A DNA stretch of 64,000 nt, taken from Clostridium disporicum. GTDB taxonomy: Bacteria; Bacillota; Clostridia; Clostridiales; Clostridiaceae. A model generated the notes under the pieces. It searched no databases and had not been told where the DNA came from. It worked only from the letters and a program-made list of their open reading frames with translations. Made by a program: the position numbers and the translations under genes. The DNA is taken from the NCBI RefSeq assembly GCF_001405015.1, contig NZ_CYZX01000019.1:7091-71090 (forward strand), given 5' to 3'. Numbering within the stretch: position 1 is the first letter of the stretch; each line of letters starts with the position of its first letter. Shown piece after piece: positions 36,103-44,205 of the stretch.

Positions 36103-36567
36103 CTATTTAGTACCTGTGCTTCCAAAGCCTCCACGATCAGCATTACCAAAGGACTCAACTTCTTCAAACTCTATCTCAGGCATAACTTCCATTATTCTAA
36201 ATTGCCCTACTTTATCACCTTTTTTTATCCATGTACCTTTTTCTTCAATACCATCAATAATCTCTATTGATTTATATTGCAAACAAAATACTGGCATATG
36301 CCATTGATCATTATCTCCTATATATGTATCATCAACTACTCCAACACCATTTGTTTGTATTATTCCCCATGTCTTGAATGTTGAACTTCTAGGTGCTAAA
36401 TGCCCCTCCCATCCTTGAGGCAACTCTAAAGCAAAACCTAAGGGAATCATGGCTCTTTCATTTAATGGTACAAACATATCTTTATTTGCATAAACGTCAA
36501 TCCAATTACCTTTACTTATTTTTTGTAATTTAGTTGCACCTTCAAAATATTTAATCTTCATTTTCAT
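36103..36567 (-). CDS. dut: dUTP diphosphatase
   Basis: 154 residues, trimeric dUTPase. Conserved motifs: APRSSTFKTWGIIQTNGVGVVDDTYIGDN (motifs 2-3, in parts), with the catalytic Asp in VVDDTY; GDKVGQFRIM (motif 4); and the C-terminal P-loop-like NADRGGFGSTG (motif 5). It splits dUTP to dUMP and diphosphate to keep uracil out of DNA. Start ATG at 36567 has AAAGGA about 10 nt upstream; an in-frame ATG two codons later is possible. Confidence 0.93.
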   Translation of the reverse strand: MKMKIKYFEGATKLQKISKGNWIDVYANKDMFVPLNERAMIPLGFALELPQGWEGHLAPRSSTFKTWGIIQTNGVGVVDDTYIGDNDQWHMPVFCLQYKSIEIIDGIEEKGTWIKKGDKVGQFRIMEVMPEIEFEEVESFGNADRGGFGSTGTK

Positions 36568-36682
36568 ACGTAAATCATCCTTTCTTATGTTTAAACTTTA
36601 CGCCTCTAAAACATTTTATATTGTATCATATCATAAAATTAAAATCCAAAGATATAATAACTAAAAAACTAATACAAAAATA

Positions 36683-36719
36683 AAGAATGACAATATAATA
36701 TAGTCTATTTGTCATTCTT
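36683..36719 (-). terminator. Terminator of the prealbumin-like protein gene
   Basis: Stem AAGAATGACA / TGTCATTCTT with a long loop, T-rich on the minus strand after it. Confidence 0.65.
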
Positions 36720-36764
36720 ACTAAAACATTTATTTAATTTAACGTATCTTTATACCTATATTCT

Positions 36765-37322
36765 CTATACAGATTTTATTTTATTCATTACTTCGATAGT
36801 TGTTTCTATTGTACTCTTATCTATAGTTACTTCGTTCCAAGGAGAATATGTTGGCTTTTCAAAATACTTTCTATCCACAATAGCTATAACTCTATAGCTA
36901 CCTCTTTTTAAATTTTCAAAAACAACTTGTCCATTCTTATCTGTGTACTTAGTTTCAACTAACTTGGGAGATACGCCATTAAGTACATATAAATTTATCT
37001 TTGCTGATGATATTAATGTTCTATTTTTATTTGCCAACCTAGAGATTACTGTTATCTTTCCCAATCCCTCTTCATCTTCATCATTATTTTCTCTCTCTTC
37101 GTAATTCATATAGTAATTTTCATAATCTTTGTAATACTCTTTAGAATAATCTTTTGAGCAGTCTTTATTATCCATCTCTACCTCTTGGAAAGTTGCCTCA
37201 ATAACATTACCTTTTAAAATATCATCTTGCTGTTCATCATTTCTATTTTTATAATCATTAGCAATGATATTAAATTTTTCTAAATCATCCTTATCATAAT
37301 CATCATCTATTCTTATTTTCAT
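36765..37322 (-). CDS. Protein with C-terminal prealbumin-like (CarboxypepD_reg) domain
   Basis: About 185 residues. The N-terminal half is extremely charged (many Asp, Glu, Lys, Tyr; DDDYDKDD near the start). The C-terminal 95 residues form a CarboxypepD_reg/Cna-B-like beta-sandwich (KITVISRLANKNRTLISSAKINLYV ... YTDKNGQVVFENLKRGSYRVIA, in parts). There is no signal peptide. The ATG at 37322 has GGAGG with 6-nt spacing; that site is buried in a strong hairpin starting just after the GGDEF-EAL gene. Function unknown. Confidence 0.7.
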   Translation of the reverse strand: MKIRIDDDYDKDDLEKFNIIANDYKNRNDEQQDDILKGNVIEATFQEVEMDNKDCSKDYSKEYYKDYENYYMNYEERENNDEDEEGLGKITVISRLANKNRTLISSAKINLYVLNGVSPKLVETKYTDKNGQVVFENLKRGSYRVIAIVDRKYFEKPTYSPWNEVTIDKSTIETTIEVMNKIKSV

Positions 37323-37376
37323 AAAAAACCTCCAAAATGCCGTATATTGACATAATACGCATTTAGAGGTTTTTTT
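37323..37376 (-). promoter_or_regulatory. Terminator-like hairpin containing the ribosome binding site
   Basis: On the minus strand AAAAAACCTCTAAATG... pairs with ...CATTTTGGAGGTTTTTT over about 21 bp with two bulges. The 3' arm holds the GGAGG site, and the T run ends at the ATG of the next gene. It can act as a terminator of the GGDEF-EAL transcript or block translation of the gene that follows. Confidence 0.7.
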
Positions 37377-37388
37377 GTGCACTTTTTA

Positions 37389-39608
37389 TTATATTAAAAG
37401 CATATCTTTTATTTCATCAAATTCTGTTGGTTTACTAAAATAATATCCTTGAATTATGTCACAATTAATATAATTTAAATAATTAAACTGTTCCTTATTT
37501 TCTACGCCTTCTGCTACCACTTTTAAGTTTAAACTATGCGCTAACTCTATTATACTTTTGGCAATCTTATCACTCTTTTTATCTAATCCTATTCCATCAA
37601 TGAAACTTTTATCAATTTTTAAAACATCAATAGGAAGTCTTCTCAAATAATTTAAAGATGAATATCCTGTCCCAAAATCATCAAGAGCTATAGTTATCCC
37701 AAGCTCCTTTAACTTTAAAATAGTATCTATATTCTTAGATACTGATTGCATTATAACACTTTCAGTAATCTCAAATTCTATATACTCTGGTGAGATATCA
37801 TACTCATTTAACTTCTCACTAACAAAATCAATAAAGTTTTCATCTCTCAATTGTATGTCTGATATATTTATTGCAAAATTAAATCTTTCCTTAACTATTA
37901 AACTTAATTCCTTACACTTTTTAAAACTTCTATCAATTATAACTCTTCCAATATCAATAATCATTCCATTACTTTCTGCAATAGGTATAAATTGATTTGG
38001 TGGAACTACTCCTAATTTTTTGTTCTTCCATCTTACTAATATTTCAAATCCATCAACATTATCATTAACTAAAGATACTTTAGGTTGAAAGTTTAAATAA
38101 ATTTCATCTTTATCTATTGCTGTTCTTAAAAATTTCTCAATTTCAAATTCTCTATTCATTAAACTTAAAATATTTTCGTGGAAAAACTCATATCTATTCT
38201 TTCCATTCTCCTTCGCTATATACATAGCTATATCTGCATACTTCAATAATGAATCTATAGAATTAGCATTATCAGGATAAATACTTACCCCTATACTAAA
38301 AGCACAGTAAATATCTTTATTATCGATTTTAAGGGGTTTCTTAAATTCATTTAATACATTGTCTAAAATTGTTTTTACTTTAGATAAATCACTAATGTTT
38401 TCTATTATAAGTATAAACTCATCTCCACCAAATCTAGCTAAAATATTATCTGTTTCCAATACACTATAAAGTTTTTCGCACACACCTTTAAGTGCTAAAT
38501 CACCTATATAATGTCCATATGTATCATTTATAATTTTAAAGTTATCCAAATCTATAAAAACTAAAGCTAATTTATCATTTTCAGTACATCTATCTAAAGC
38601 TATCTCTAATTCTTTCATAAAATATCTTCTATTAGGTATACCTGTAACATCATCATAATAGCTCATAAAGTGTATTTCAATTTCACTTTGTTTTCTTTGA
38701 GTTATATCTGATAAAGATCCATAAATATATATCTCACCATTATCTAGCTTTACTTTTTTGCCTTTGCTATTTAACCATATTATATTATTATCTTTAGTCA
38801 ATATCCTATATTCCATCTCATAAAATTCACTTTTCGAATCAAGAATCACCTTATTTACAGCTCTCGAATAATTATCCTTATCCCCAGAATAAATACAATT
38901 TAACCATTCATTATAAAAAATTATAACTTCTCCATTTTCATCTTCTGCCTTTATGTACTTTTTTATCTTACTATCAAAACTTATTAATCCTTTTTTAAAA
39001 TTAATACAAAAAACTATATCTTTGGAACCTTCTATAACCTGTTTATATTTTTCATACTTATCTCTCATTACTATATCTGTAATTCTTTTCTTTGTTATAT
39101 CAGTTAAAACTCCTGTTAAGTAAAAAACTCCACCTTTTAACTTTCCTTTAGCCTTATAAGAAAGATATTTAACATCTCCCTCAATATCCTTAACTCTATA
39201 TGAAAGCATTAAATCACTTTTTAATCTATTAATACAAATATTATCTATTTCTTGTTTTACTCTTTCTCTATCTTCTTCGACTATATACTTGTACCACTCT
39301 TCTCGATCTAAATAATTACTATCTAAACTTAATAAAGAAGTCATCATATTAGAAATATATATTTTTTCTGACTTTTCATCCCATTCCCATACAGCTCCAT
39401 CCATAGCTTCGATAGCCATAATATATCTCTCTGTATTAATTTTAAGCTCGTTTTCCTTTTGTCTTATTTCACTTTTTCTTCTTTGATTAATATAGATTAT
39501 AATTGCAATAGCAAGTATTCCAAATAATTTTAAATAATAAACTTCATTACTAAATAAAATAAATACACTTATAATAAAAACAATAGCTCCATCTAAAATA
39601 TTTTTCAC
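37389..39608 (-). CDS. Membrane PAS-GGDEF-EAL cyclic-di-GMP protein
   Basis: 739 residues. Two N-terminal membrane helices (about residues 1-40), two PAS domains (about 50-310), a GGDEF domain with an intact signature (ARFGGDEFILII near residue 400) and an EAL domain (about 490-735). The inhibitory site RxxD before GGDEF is not present (LETD). The EAL motif reads EIL, but the metal and catalytic segment DDFGTGYSSLNYLRRLPIDVLKID, in parts, is intact, so both cyclase and phosphodiesterase activity are possible. It is single and has no adjacent c-di-GMP riboswitch that I could see. Confidence 0.9.
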   Translation of the reverse strand: MKNILDGAIVFIISVFILFSNEVYYLKLFGILAIAIIIYINQRRKSEIRQKENELKINTERYIMAIEAMDGAVWEWDEKSEKIYISNMMTSLLSLDSNYLDREEWYKYIVEEDRERVKQEIDNICINRLKSDLMLSYRVKDIEGDVKYLSYKAKGKLKGGVFYLTGVLTDITKKRITDIVMRDKYEKYKQVIEGSKDIVFCINFKKGLISFDSKIKKYIKAEDENGEVIIFYNEWLNCIYSGDKDNYSRAVNKVILDSKSEFYEMEYRILTKDNNIIWLNSKGKKVKLDNGEIYIYGSLSDITQRKQSEIEIHFMSYYDDVTGIPNRRYFMKELEIALDRCTENDKLALVFIDLDNFKIINDTYGHYIGDLALKGVCEKLYSVLETDNILARFGGDEFILIIENISDLSKVKTILDNVLNEFKKPLKIDNKDIYCAFSIGVSIYPDNANSIDSLLKYADIAMYIAKENGKNRYEFFHENILSLMNREFEIEKFLRTAIDKDEIYLNFQPKVSLVNDNVDGFEILVRWKNKKLGVVPPNQFIPIAESNGMIIDIGRVIIDRSFKKCKELSLIVKERFNFAINISDIQLRDENFIDFVSEKLNEYDISPEYIEFEITESVIMQSVSKNIDTILKLKELGITIALDDFGTGYSSLNYLRRLPIDVLKIDKSFIDGIGLDKKSDKIAKSIIELAHSLNLKVVAEGVENKEQFNYLNYINCDIIQGYYFSKPTEFDEIKDMLLI

Positions 39609-39714
39609 CCCTTAAAATCTATATTTTTTATCCATATTTTTTAATATTTTACAAATTAATTGTACCATATTTATAGATAATAAGACAAATAATATCAATG
39701 ATATACTAAAAAAC

Positions 39715-39746
39715 AAAAAAGCGAAGAACAAACTCTTCGCTTTTTT
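39715..39746 (-). terminator. Terminator of uracil permease gene
   Basis: 13-bp perfect stem AAAAAAGCGAAGA / TCTTCGCTTTTTT with a 6-nt loop, 18 bp after the uraA stop codon. Confidence 0.87.
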
Positions 39747-39764
39747 ATCTATTATATATATCAT

Positions 39765-41048
39765 TTATTCAAATCTAGAAACTATAACATTTAGTAGTAC
39801 ACCTACTATACTTGCTAAACTTAATCCTGATATGCTCACTGCTTCTGTTATTTGTATTCCTATAGCTTTACCAAATATATTTCCTGAAAGTCCTATTAAA
39901 AGAATAGTTCCCATTATAATTAAATTTACTATGTTTAATTTAACTTTTTCTCTCTTTATAGTTTGTACCCCAACTATAGCTATCATTGAGAATAACATTA
40001 AACTAATTCCACCCATTACTGAGCTTGGTATAGTTCTTATAGCTGCACCAACTTTATCAACAAAACTTAATATTATTGCGAATACTGCTGCTAATCTTAA
40101 TATTGCTGGGTTATAATTTTTAGTTATAGCTAATACACCTGTATTTTCACCATAAGTTGTATTTGCAGGTCCCCCAACAAATGATGCTGCTAAAGTAGCT
40201 AATCCATCACCTAATAATGTTCTATTTAATCCTGGATCTTCAACAAAGTTCTTTCCTACAACTTCTCCATTTGTAGTTATATCTCCAACGTGCTCCATTA
40301 CTACTGCTAATACTACTGGTACTACTATTAATATTGCTGCCATATCAAACTTTGGTAATGTGAAGTTTGGTACTGCTATAATGCTAGCATTTTGAATCGC
40401 TGCTACATCTACAAGATTTAATACTAAACTTATGCAATATCCAACAGCTACACCTATTAAAATTGCTACCTGTTTTAAGAATCCTTTTCCAAATGTCTTT
40501 ATTATTAATGTTACTGCTAAAGTTACTATTGCTACCATTACTGTTGTTACAGCACCTGCTTGTCCAGCAGCTAAGCTATTAACACCTGCCATATCTAAAG
40601 CTGTTGGTATTAAATTTAATCCAATAACCATAATCATTGGTCCTACAACTCTAGCTGGTAAAACTTTTCTTATTTTATCTAATCCCACTTTTTTTATTAA
40701 GAATGAAAGTGCTATATATATTAATCCTACTATAACCATTCCACCTTGTGCATATCTTAAATCTCCATTAAATTGTGCTCCTACAGCAACGATTACTGGT
40801 ATAAATGCAAATGATGAACCAAGAAATACTGGAACCTTTCCTTTAGTACATGCATGGAATATAAGTGTTCCTATACCTGCTGAGAATAGTGCTACTGATG
40901 GATCTAATCCTGTTAAAATTGGTACTAAAACAGTTGCACCAAACATCGCTATAAGATGTTGAATTGCTAAAACCCCATTCATTAATCCTTCTGTTACTTT
41001 TCTTACACTACTTTTTTCTGTTGTTAATTTTTCAGTTATTTGTGCCAT
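39765..41048 (-). CDS. uraA: Uracil permease
   Basis: 427 residues, NCS2/nucleobase-ascorbate transporter family with 14 membrane segments. Landmarks of the uracil branch are IQHLIAMFGATVLVPILTG near residue 30, the transport motif EHVGDITTNG (conserved Glu) near residue 255, and the second Glu region GPANTTYGENTGVLAITKNY near residue 300. The 5' leader carries two PyrR sites, confirming a pyrimidine role: transcription and translation should fall when UMP is high. Start ATG follows AAGGAGGG. Confidence 0.93.
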   Translation of the reverse strand: MAQITEKLTTEKSSVRKVTEGLMNGVLAIQHLIAMFGATVLVPILTGLDPSVALFSAGIGTLIFHACTKGKVPVFLGSSFAFIPVIVAVGAQFNGDLRYAQGGMVIVGLIYIALSFLIKKVGLDKIRKVLPARVVGPMIMVIGLNLIPTALDMAGVNSLAAGQAGAVTTVMVAIVTLAVTLIIKTFGKGFLKQVAILIGVAVGYCISLVLNLVDVAAIQNASIIAVPNFTLPKFDMAAILIVVPVVLAVVMEHVGDITTNGEVVGKNFVEDPGLNRTLLGDGLATLAASFVGGPANTTYGENTGVLAITKNYNPAILRLAAVFAIILSFVDKVGAAIRTIPSSVMGGISLMLFSMIAIVGVQTIKREKVKLNIVNLIIMGTILLIGLSGNIFGKAIGIQITEAVSISGLSLASIVGVLLNVIVSRFE

Positions 41049-41097
41049 AATCGCACCCTCCTTACATTTTTTAAGGAGAAATTAAACTTTCTCCCTT
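41049..41097 (-). promoter_or_regulatory. Translational switch of uraA (RBS-sequestering hairpin)
   Basis: AAGGAGGG (41056-41063, minus) is the ribosome binding site of uraA. The upstream segment CTCCTT (41073-41078, minus) can pair with it over 6 bp with a 9-nt loop, hiding it. The same segment can instead pair with GGGAGAAA (41088-41097) over about 9 bp, freeing it. The second PyrR site lies immediately upstream and can decide between them. Confidence 0.6.
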
Positions 41098-41122
41098 TTC
41101 AGCCTCTCTGGACTGCTTTTAA
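41098..41122 (-). promoter_or_regulatory. PyrR-binding loop 2
   Basis: The minus strand reads AGTCCAGAGAGGCT (41101-41114), an exact match to the PyrR consensus ARUCCNGNGAGGYU, flanked by complementary bases that make a stem. It is followed by no terminator but by the RBS-sequestering structure. Confidence 0.85.
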
Positions 41123-41129
41123 AGGCAAT

Positions 41130-41160
41130 ATAAAAAGCTCCTTACCATCGGTAAGAAGCT
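41130..41160 (-). terminator. PyrR attenuator terminator
   Basis: Minus-strand stem AGCTTCTTACC / GGTAAGGAGCT (one T-G pair, loop GAT), then TTTTTAT. Its arm TTCTTACCGAT is perfectly complementary over 11 bp to ATCGGTAAGAA, which is 3' of PyrR loop 1, forming the antiterminator. Confidence 0.88.
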
Positions 41161-41195
41161 ATAATAATCCCGTAAAATTATATGCTCACTTTTAT

Positions 41196-41225
41196 TTCTT
41201 ACCGATCTCTCTGGATCAATTTAAA
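41196..41225 (-). promoter_or_regulatory. PyrR-binding loop 1 and antiterminator arm
   Basis: The minus strand reads GATCCAGAGAGATCGGT, with the PyrR core TCCAGAGAG in a stem. The segment ATCGGTAAGAA (41196-41206) belongs to both the PyrR hairpin and the antiterminator, the classic attenuation arrangement. Confidence 0.8.
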
Positions 41226-41241
41226 GACTATTTTCTTACTC

Positions 41242-41270
41242 ATTATATTAAACGTACATTATTTTTGCAA
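41242..41270 (-). promoter_or_regulatory. Promoter of uraA
   Basis: TTGCAA (41265-41270), 17-bp spacer, TATAAT (41242-41247) on the minus strand. It predicts a leader of about 185 nt containing both PyrR loops. Confidence 0.7.
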
Positions 41271-41353
41271 CATTTTTTTATTTGTATTTTAATTTTATTT
41301 TTTTAATAGTACATACTAAGCTTATAATTATTTTGAAAGGAGCTATAAATAAT

Positions 41354-42073
41354 ATGAAAAATTCTTATTTTTACAAATATCTTACCATTTTATTTATCTC
41401 TATATTATTGCTTAGCATTCCTAGTTCTGTTTTTTGTGATGATGAACCTAGAGAGGCAAAGGAAAAAGAGATATACCTTACCTTTGATGATGGTCCTAGT
41501 GGAAAAGTTACTACCGAGGTTTTAGACATACTTAAAGCAGAAGGCGTACCTGCTACTTTCTTTATTATAGGTAATCAAATAGATAATCAAGAAGATCTTA
41601 TCCTAAGAATGAGAGATGAAGGACATAGCATCGGATTACATAGCTATACCCATGAAAGAAATAACCTATATTCAAGTAACGATGGATTTATAAACGAAAT
41701 GCTAAAAGTGCAAAAAAGATTATATGATGTAACTGGTGAAACTTATACTATCTTGAGGTTTCCATTTGGATCTACAAATAATACTTATAAGCTAACATCA
41801 TCAATGGTTGATCTTGTTCATAATCATGGCTTTAAAATCTATGATTGGACTCAAGATACATTAGATGGCGCTAATCCAAAATCATCACCAGACTCAATAT
41901 ACTCTCATGCAATATCAGATAAAGATTCAATAATTTTATTAATGCATTGTGCAAATGTTAATAAAACATCACCACAAGCATTACCTCAAATAATCAAATA
42001 TTATAAAGATAAAGGATATACTTTTAAAAAGATAACAGAAGAAACACCAGAACTTTATAGACTAAAGAAATAA
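41354..42073 (+). CDS. Secreted polysaccharide deacetylase
   Basis: About 239 residues. Signal peptide (residues 1-27), then a NodB-homology domain: TFDDGP (motif 1, near residue 40), HSYTHE (metal His pair, motif 2, near residue 93), RFPFGS (motif 3, near 133) and LLMHC (motif 5). It deacetylates N-acetylglucosamine in peptidoglycan or a related polymer outside the cell. The start is ATG at 41354, since the upstream frame has no ribosome binding site; AAAGGAG lies 12 nt before it. The stop codon TAA is at the left boundary of the second mini-hairpin element. Confidence 0.87.
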   Translation: MKNSYFYKYLTILFISILLLSIPSSVFCDDEPREAKEKEIYLTFDDGPSGKVTTEVLDILKAEGVPATFFIIGNQIDNQEDLILRMRDEGHSIGLHSYTHERNNLYSSNDGFINEMLKVQKRLYDVTGETYTILRFPFGSTNNTYKLTSSMVDLVHNHGFKIYDWTQDTLDGANPKSSPDSIYSHAISDKDSIILLMHCANVNKTSPQALPQIIKYYKDKGYTFKKITEETPELYRLKK

Positions 42074-42280
42074 AGTGCGTACTAAGTGCGTAGTCCAAAA
42101 GTCGACTGCGTCGAGTCCAAAAGTGCCTATGGCAGTCCAAATGATTTACTTTGTAAACGTCCAAAAGCTTTTTTAACTCTAAGTTATTACTCTTGGTTAT
42201 TGTAAATCTTTTGGCCGTCACAAAGTGACCTTTTGGACTTTGACGAAGTCAAACTTTTGCCCAAAGTGCTTCGCACTTTA
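42071..42280. repeat. Mini-hairpin array element, copy B
   Basis: 210-bp element bounded by TAAAGTGC and GCACTTTA (12-bp terminal repeat GAAATAAAGTGC if flanks are included). It contains short hairpins TCGAC-TGC-GTCGA (42102), TGCC-TAT-GGCA (42124), TTTAC-TTT-GTAAA (42145), TAACT-CTA-AGTTA (42174), GTCAC-AAA-GTGAC (42217), TTTGAC-GAA-GTCAAA (42239) and AAAGTGC-TTC-GCACTTT (42263), 21-24 bp apart in each half. Left linkers are GTCCAAAAG, right linkers CTTTTGGAC-like. The last 49 bp match copy A at all but two positions. It lies between convergent genes. Confidence 0.85.
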
Positions 42281-42319
42281 TTTCAATTATGAATTTATCT
42301 TCTTTATACCATCTTGTTA

Positions 42320-43684
42320 CTACGCAACTTCCATCCTTCTTTGCTTGATAGGCTTAAGAACCATAAATATAAATAATGTAACTAATATTACACCTTTAAA
42401 GATACTAGTTAAACTTATAGCCCACCAAACTCCATTTATTCCAAGTAGACTTGCTTGTGATAAATATATCGCTAGTGGTATTCTTAGCCCTGTGAAAACT
42501 ATCCCGATTACTGAAGGAGGTATTGTCTTCCCAACTCCAAAGAATGCTCCTGCTGTAGTTATTTCTATACACATAAACAATTGTGAATATCCTAATATTT
42601 TCAGGTAGTCAGCACCTTGTATTATTGCATCTTGCTCTTGAATAAATATAGAGAATATTTGTTTTCCAAATACTATTAGAAGAAAAGAAGTCAATACTCC
42701 AAGTGCTAATGATAATATTAATGTATACTTATATCCATCTTCAACTCTCTTATACTTTTGAGCTCCATAATTTTGACCTGTAAAAGCTGTTAATGCAGAT
42801 GCAAATCCTCCTGCTGTCATCCAAGAAATAGATTCAATTTGAGATCCAACCTTTTGAACAGCTATCGGTACTGGTCCCCATGTTGCAACTATTCTTCCTA
42901 TTAACATCCCAAAGAATGAAAATAAACAATTTTGTAATGCATTAGGAGTTCCCCATTTAGTTATTTCTTTAATACATCTAAAGTCTAAATACTTCTTGTC
43001 CCAAACCTTTAACTTATATCCTTCTTTTATAAATACATATATAAATATTGCTGTTACTATAAACTGTGCAAATACAGTTGCAACAGCTGCTCCTACTACT
43101 CCTAAAGGCTTTATAGGACCAAGTCCAAATATTAGTATTGGATCTAAAATTATATTTATAACTAATCCTATGGTATTTGCTATAAACGGTGTTTTACTAT
43201 TCCCTTCTGCAGTAATTATTCCAGTAAATTGTGGATTTAAAAAAGAGAATATCATTCCTACACTTATTATTATTAGATAGTTGATAGCCATAGATATTAT
43301 GTCAGGATCATTTAGATTAAAAAATCCTATCAATCCATTTCTAAAAATTAAAAGTATTAAAGTATATATAATTGCAATAATAATAGCCATTGTCAAACTA
43401 TTATAAACATACTTTTCTCTTAAGGTATTATCTTTCTTTCCAACAGCTTGTGATACACCTACCTCTGCTCCTGTTCTAGTTACTAAAACTAAAGAACTAC
43501 CAAACCAAGTGAAAAAACCTGCAGTTCCAATAGCAGCAACTGCTGCACTTCCAACTCTACCTATCCAAATCATATCTACCATACTATAAGCCATTTGAAT
43601 AAATGACGTTCCTAGTATTGGTAAAGATAATGTAAATAAAGTTCTGAATATATTTCCAGAGACTAAATCTATTTTTTTCTTCAT
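42320..43684 (-). CDS. MATE-family efflux transporter
   Basis: 454 residues with 12 membrane segments in two related halves, NorM/DinF type. Repeated half starts are visible (SGNIFRTLFTLSLPILGTSFIQMAYSMVDMIWIGRVG, in parts, and GTPNALQNCLFSFFGMLIGRIVATWG). It is predicted to export drugs or metabolites in exchange for Na+ or H+. Its start is behind a GAGGTGGGAG stretch. A terminator of the next small gene lies just upstream. Confidence 0.88.
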   Translation of the reverse strand: MKKKIDLVSGNIFRTLFTLSLPILGTSFIQMAYSMVDMIWIGRVGSAAVAAIGTAGFFTWFGSSLVLVTRTGAEVGVSQAVGKKDNTLREKYVYNSLTMAIIIAIIYTLILLIFRNGLIGFFNLNDPDIISMAINYLIIISVGMIFSFLNPQFTGIITAEGNSKTPFIANTIGLVINIILDPILIFGLGPIKPLGVVGAAVATVFAQFIVTAIFIYVFIKEGYKLKVWDKKYLDFRCIKEITKWGTPNALQNCLFSFFGMLIGRIVATWGPVPIAVQKVGSQIESISWMTAGGFASALTAFTGQNYGAQKYKRVEDGYKYTLILSLALGVLTSFLLIVFGKQIFSIFIQEQDAIIQGADYLKILGYSQLFMCIEITTAGAFFGVGKTIPPSVIGIVFTGLRIPLAIYLSQASLLGINGVWWAISLTSIFKGVILVTLFIFMVLKPIKQRRMEVA

Positions 43685-43716
43685 CTTCTCCCACCTCTTA
43701 ACTTAATACAAAAAAT

Positions 43717-43739
43717 AAAAAGACGAAAATCGTCTTTTT
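43717..43739 (-). terminator. Terminator of the 36-residue membrane peptide gene
   Basis: 9-bp stem AAAAAGACG / CGTCTTTTT with a 5-nt loop, followed by T-rich sequence on the minus strand. Confidence 0.8.
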
Positions 43740-43780
43740 TATTTAATCACATTGCCAAATAATAAACTAATTTAAATTAA

Positions 43781-43891
43781 TTAATTTTCATTTTGCTTTT
43801 CTTTTTGCTTTTTATCATTAACTAAACTAGCAACTAATGCAGCACTTGCAGCTAGTAATATTGCTATTTTTCCTGTTTTTTTAATTCCCAT
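43781..43891 (-). CDS. Small membrane peptide, 36 residues
   Basis: Reads MGIKKTGKIAILLAAS then AALVASLVNDKK and a charged tail. It has one short hydrophobic helix rich in Ala/Leu/Val with flanking Lys, like small clostridial single-pass peptides or holin-like peptides. A weak AAAGGA site is upstream and a terminator follows directly. It is too short for standard gene callers. Function unknown. Confidence 0.55.
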   Translation of the reverse strand: MGIKKTGKIAILLAASAALVASLVNDKKQKEKQNEN

Positions 43892-44003
43892 ATCTAAATC
43901 TCAATCCTTTCAATTGATATTTTAAAATATAATATATTTCATTATACATTAAGGATAATTTAAAATCTATTAAAGTTTATTTAAATTACTACTATTTTTA
44001 CCT

Positions 44004-44192
44004 CTACTTAAATTGATTTATACCACTTTGATAAAAATAACCTGATTTATTTAATTTATCTTCCAATTCACTTTTATCAATATTCATATCATCACAAAAC
44101 ATATCTAAAGATGAGTAAAAATCTCTAAGCTTTAGATTTAATATACTAACCAACATATGTGGATCCATATTTAAAATAGTTTCTCTATCCAT
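44004..44192 (-). CDS. DUF4250 family protein
   Basis: 62 residues starting M-D-R-E-T-I-L-N-M-D-P-H-M-L, which matches the DUF4250 pattern (a D-P-x-M-L-x-S-I-x-N-x-K-L-R-D motif followed by S-x-x-x-L-C and YxY near the end). The family is small, helical and uncharacterised. The open frame extends to 44240, but GGAGAGGTAGAG-ATG at 44192 fits. It starts 14 bp after the phosphodiesterase gene and likely belongs to its transcript. Confidence 0.8.
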   Translation of the reverse strand: MDRETILNMDPHMLVSILNLKLRDFYSSLDMFCDDMNIDKSELEDKLNKSGYFYQSGINQFK

Positions 44193-44205
44193 CTCTACCT
44201 CTCCC

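Noticed and set aside
40432..40962. Rightward open frame of 176 codons
   Set aside because: Antisense shadow of the uracil permease; Thr/Pro/Ile-rich composition comes from the complement of the transmembrane codons.
42225..42608. Rightward open frame of 127 codons over the right end of the second mini-hairpin element
   Set aside because: It runs antisense through the MATE gene and through the element; no ribosome binding site, and composition follows the opposite-strand gene.
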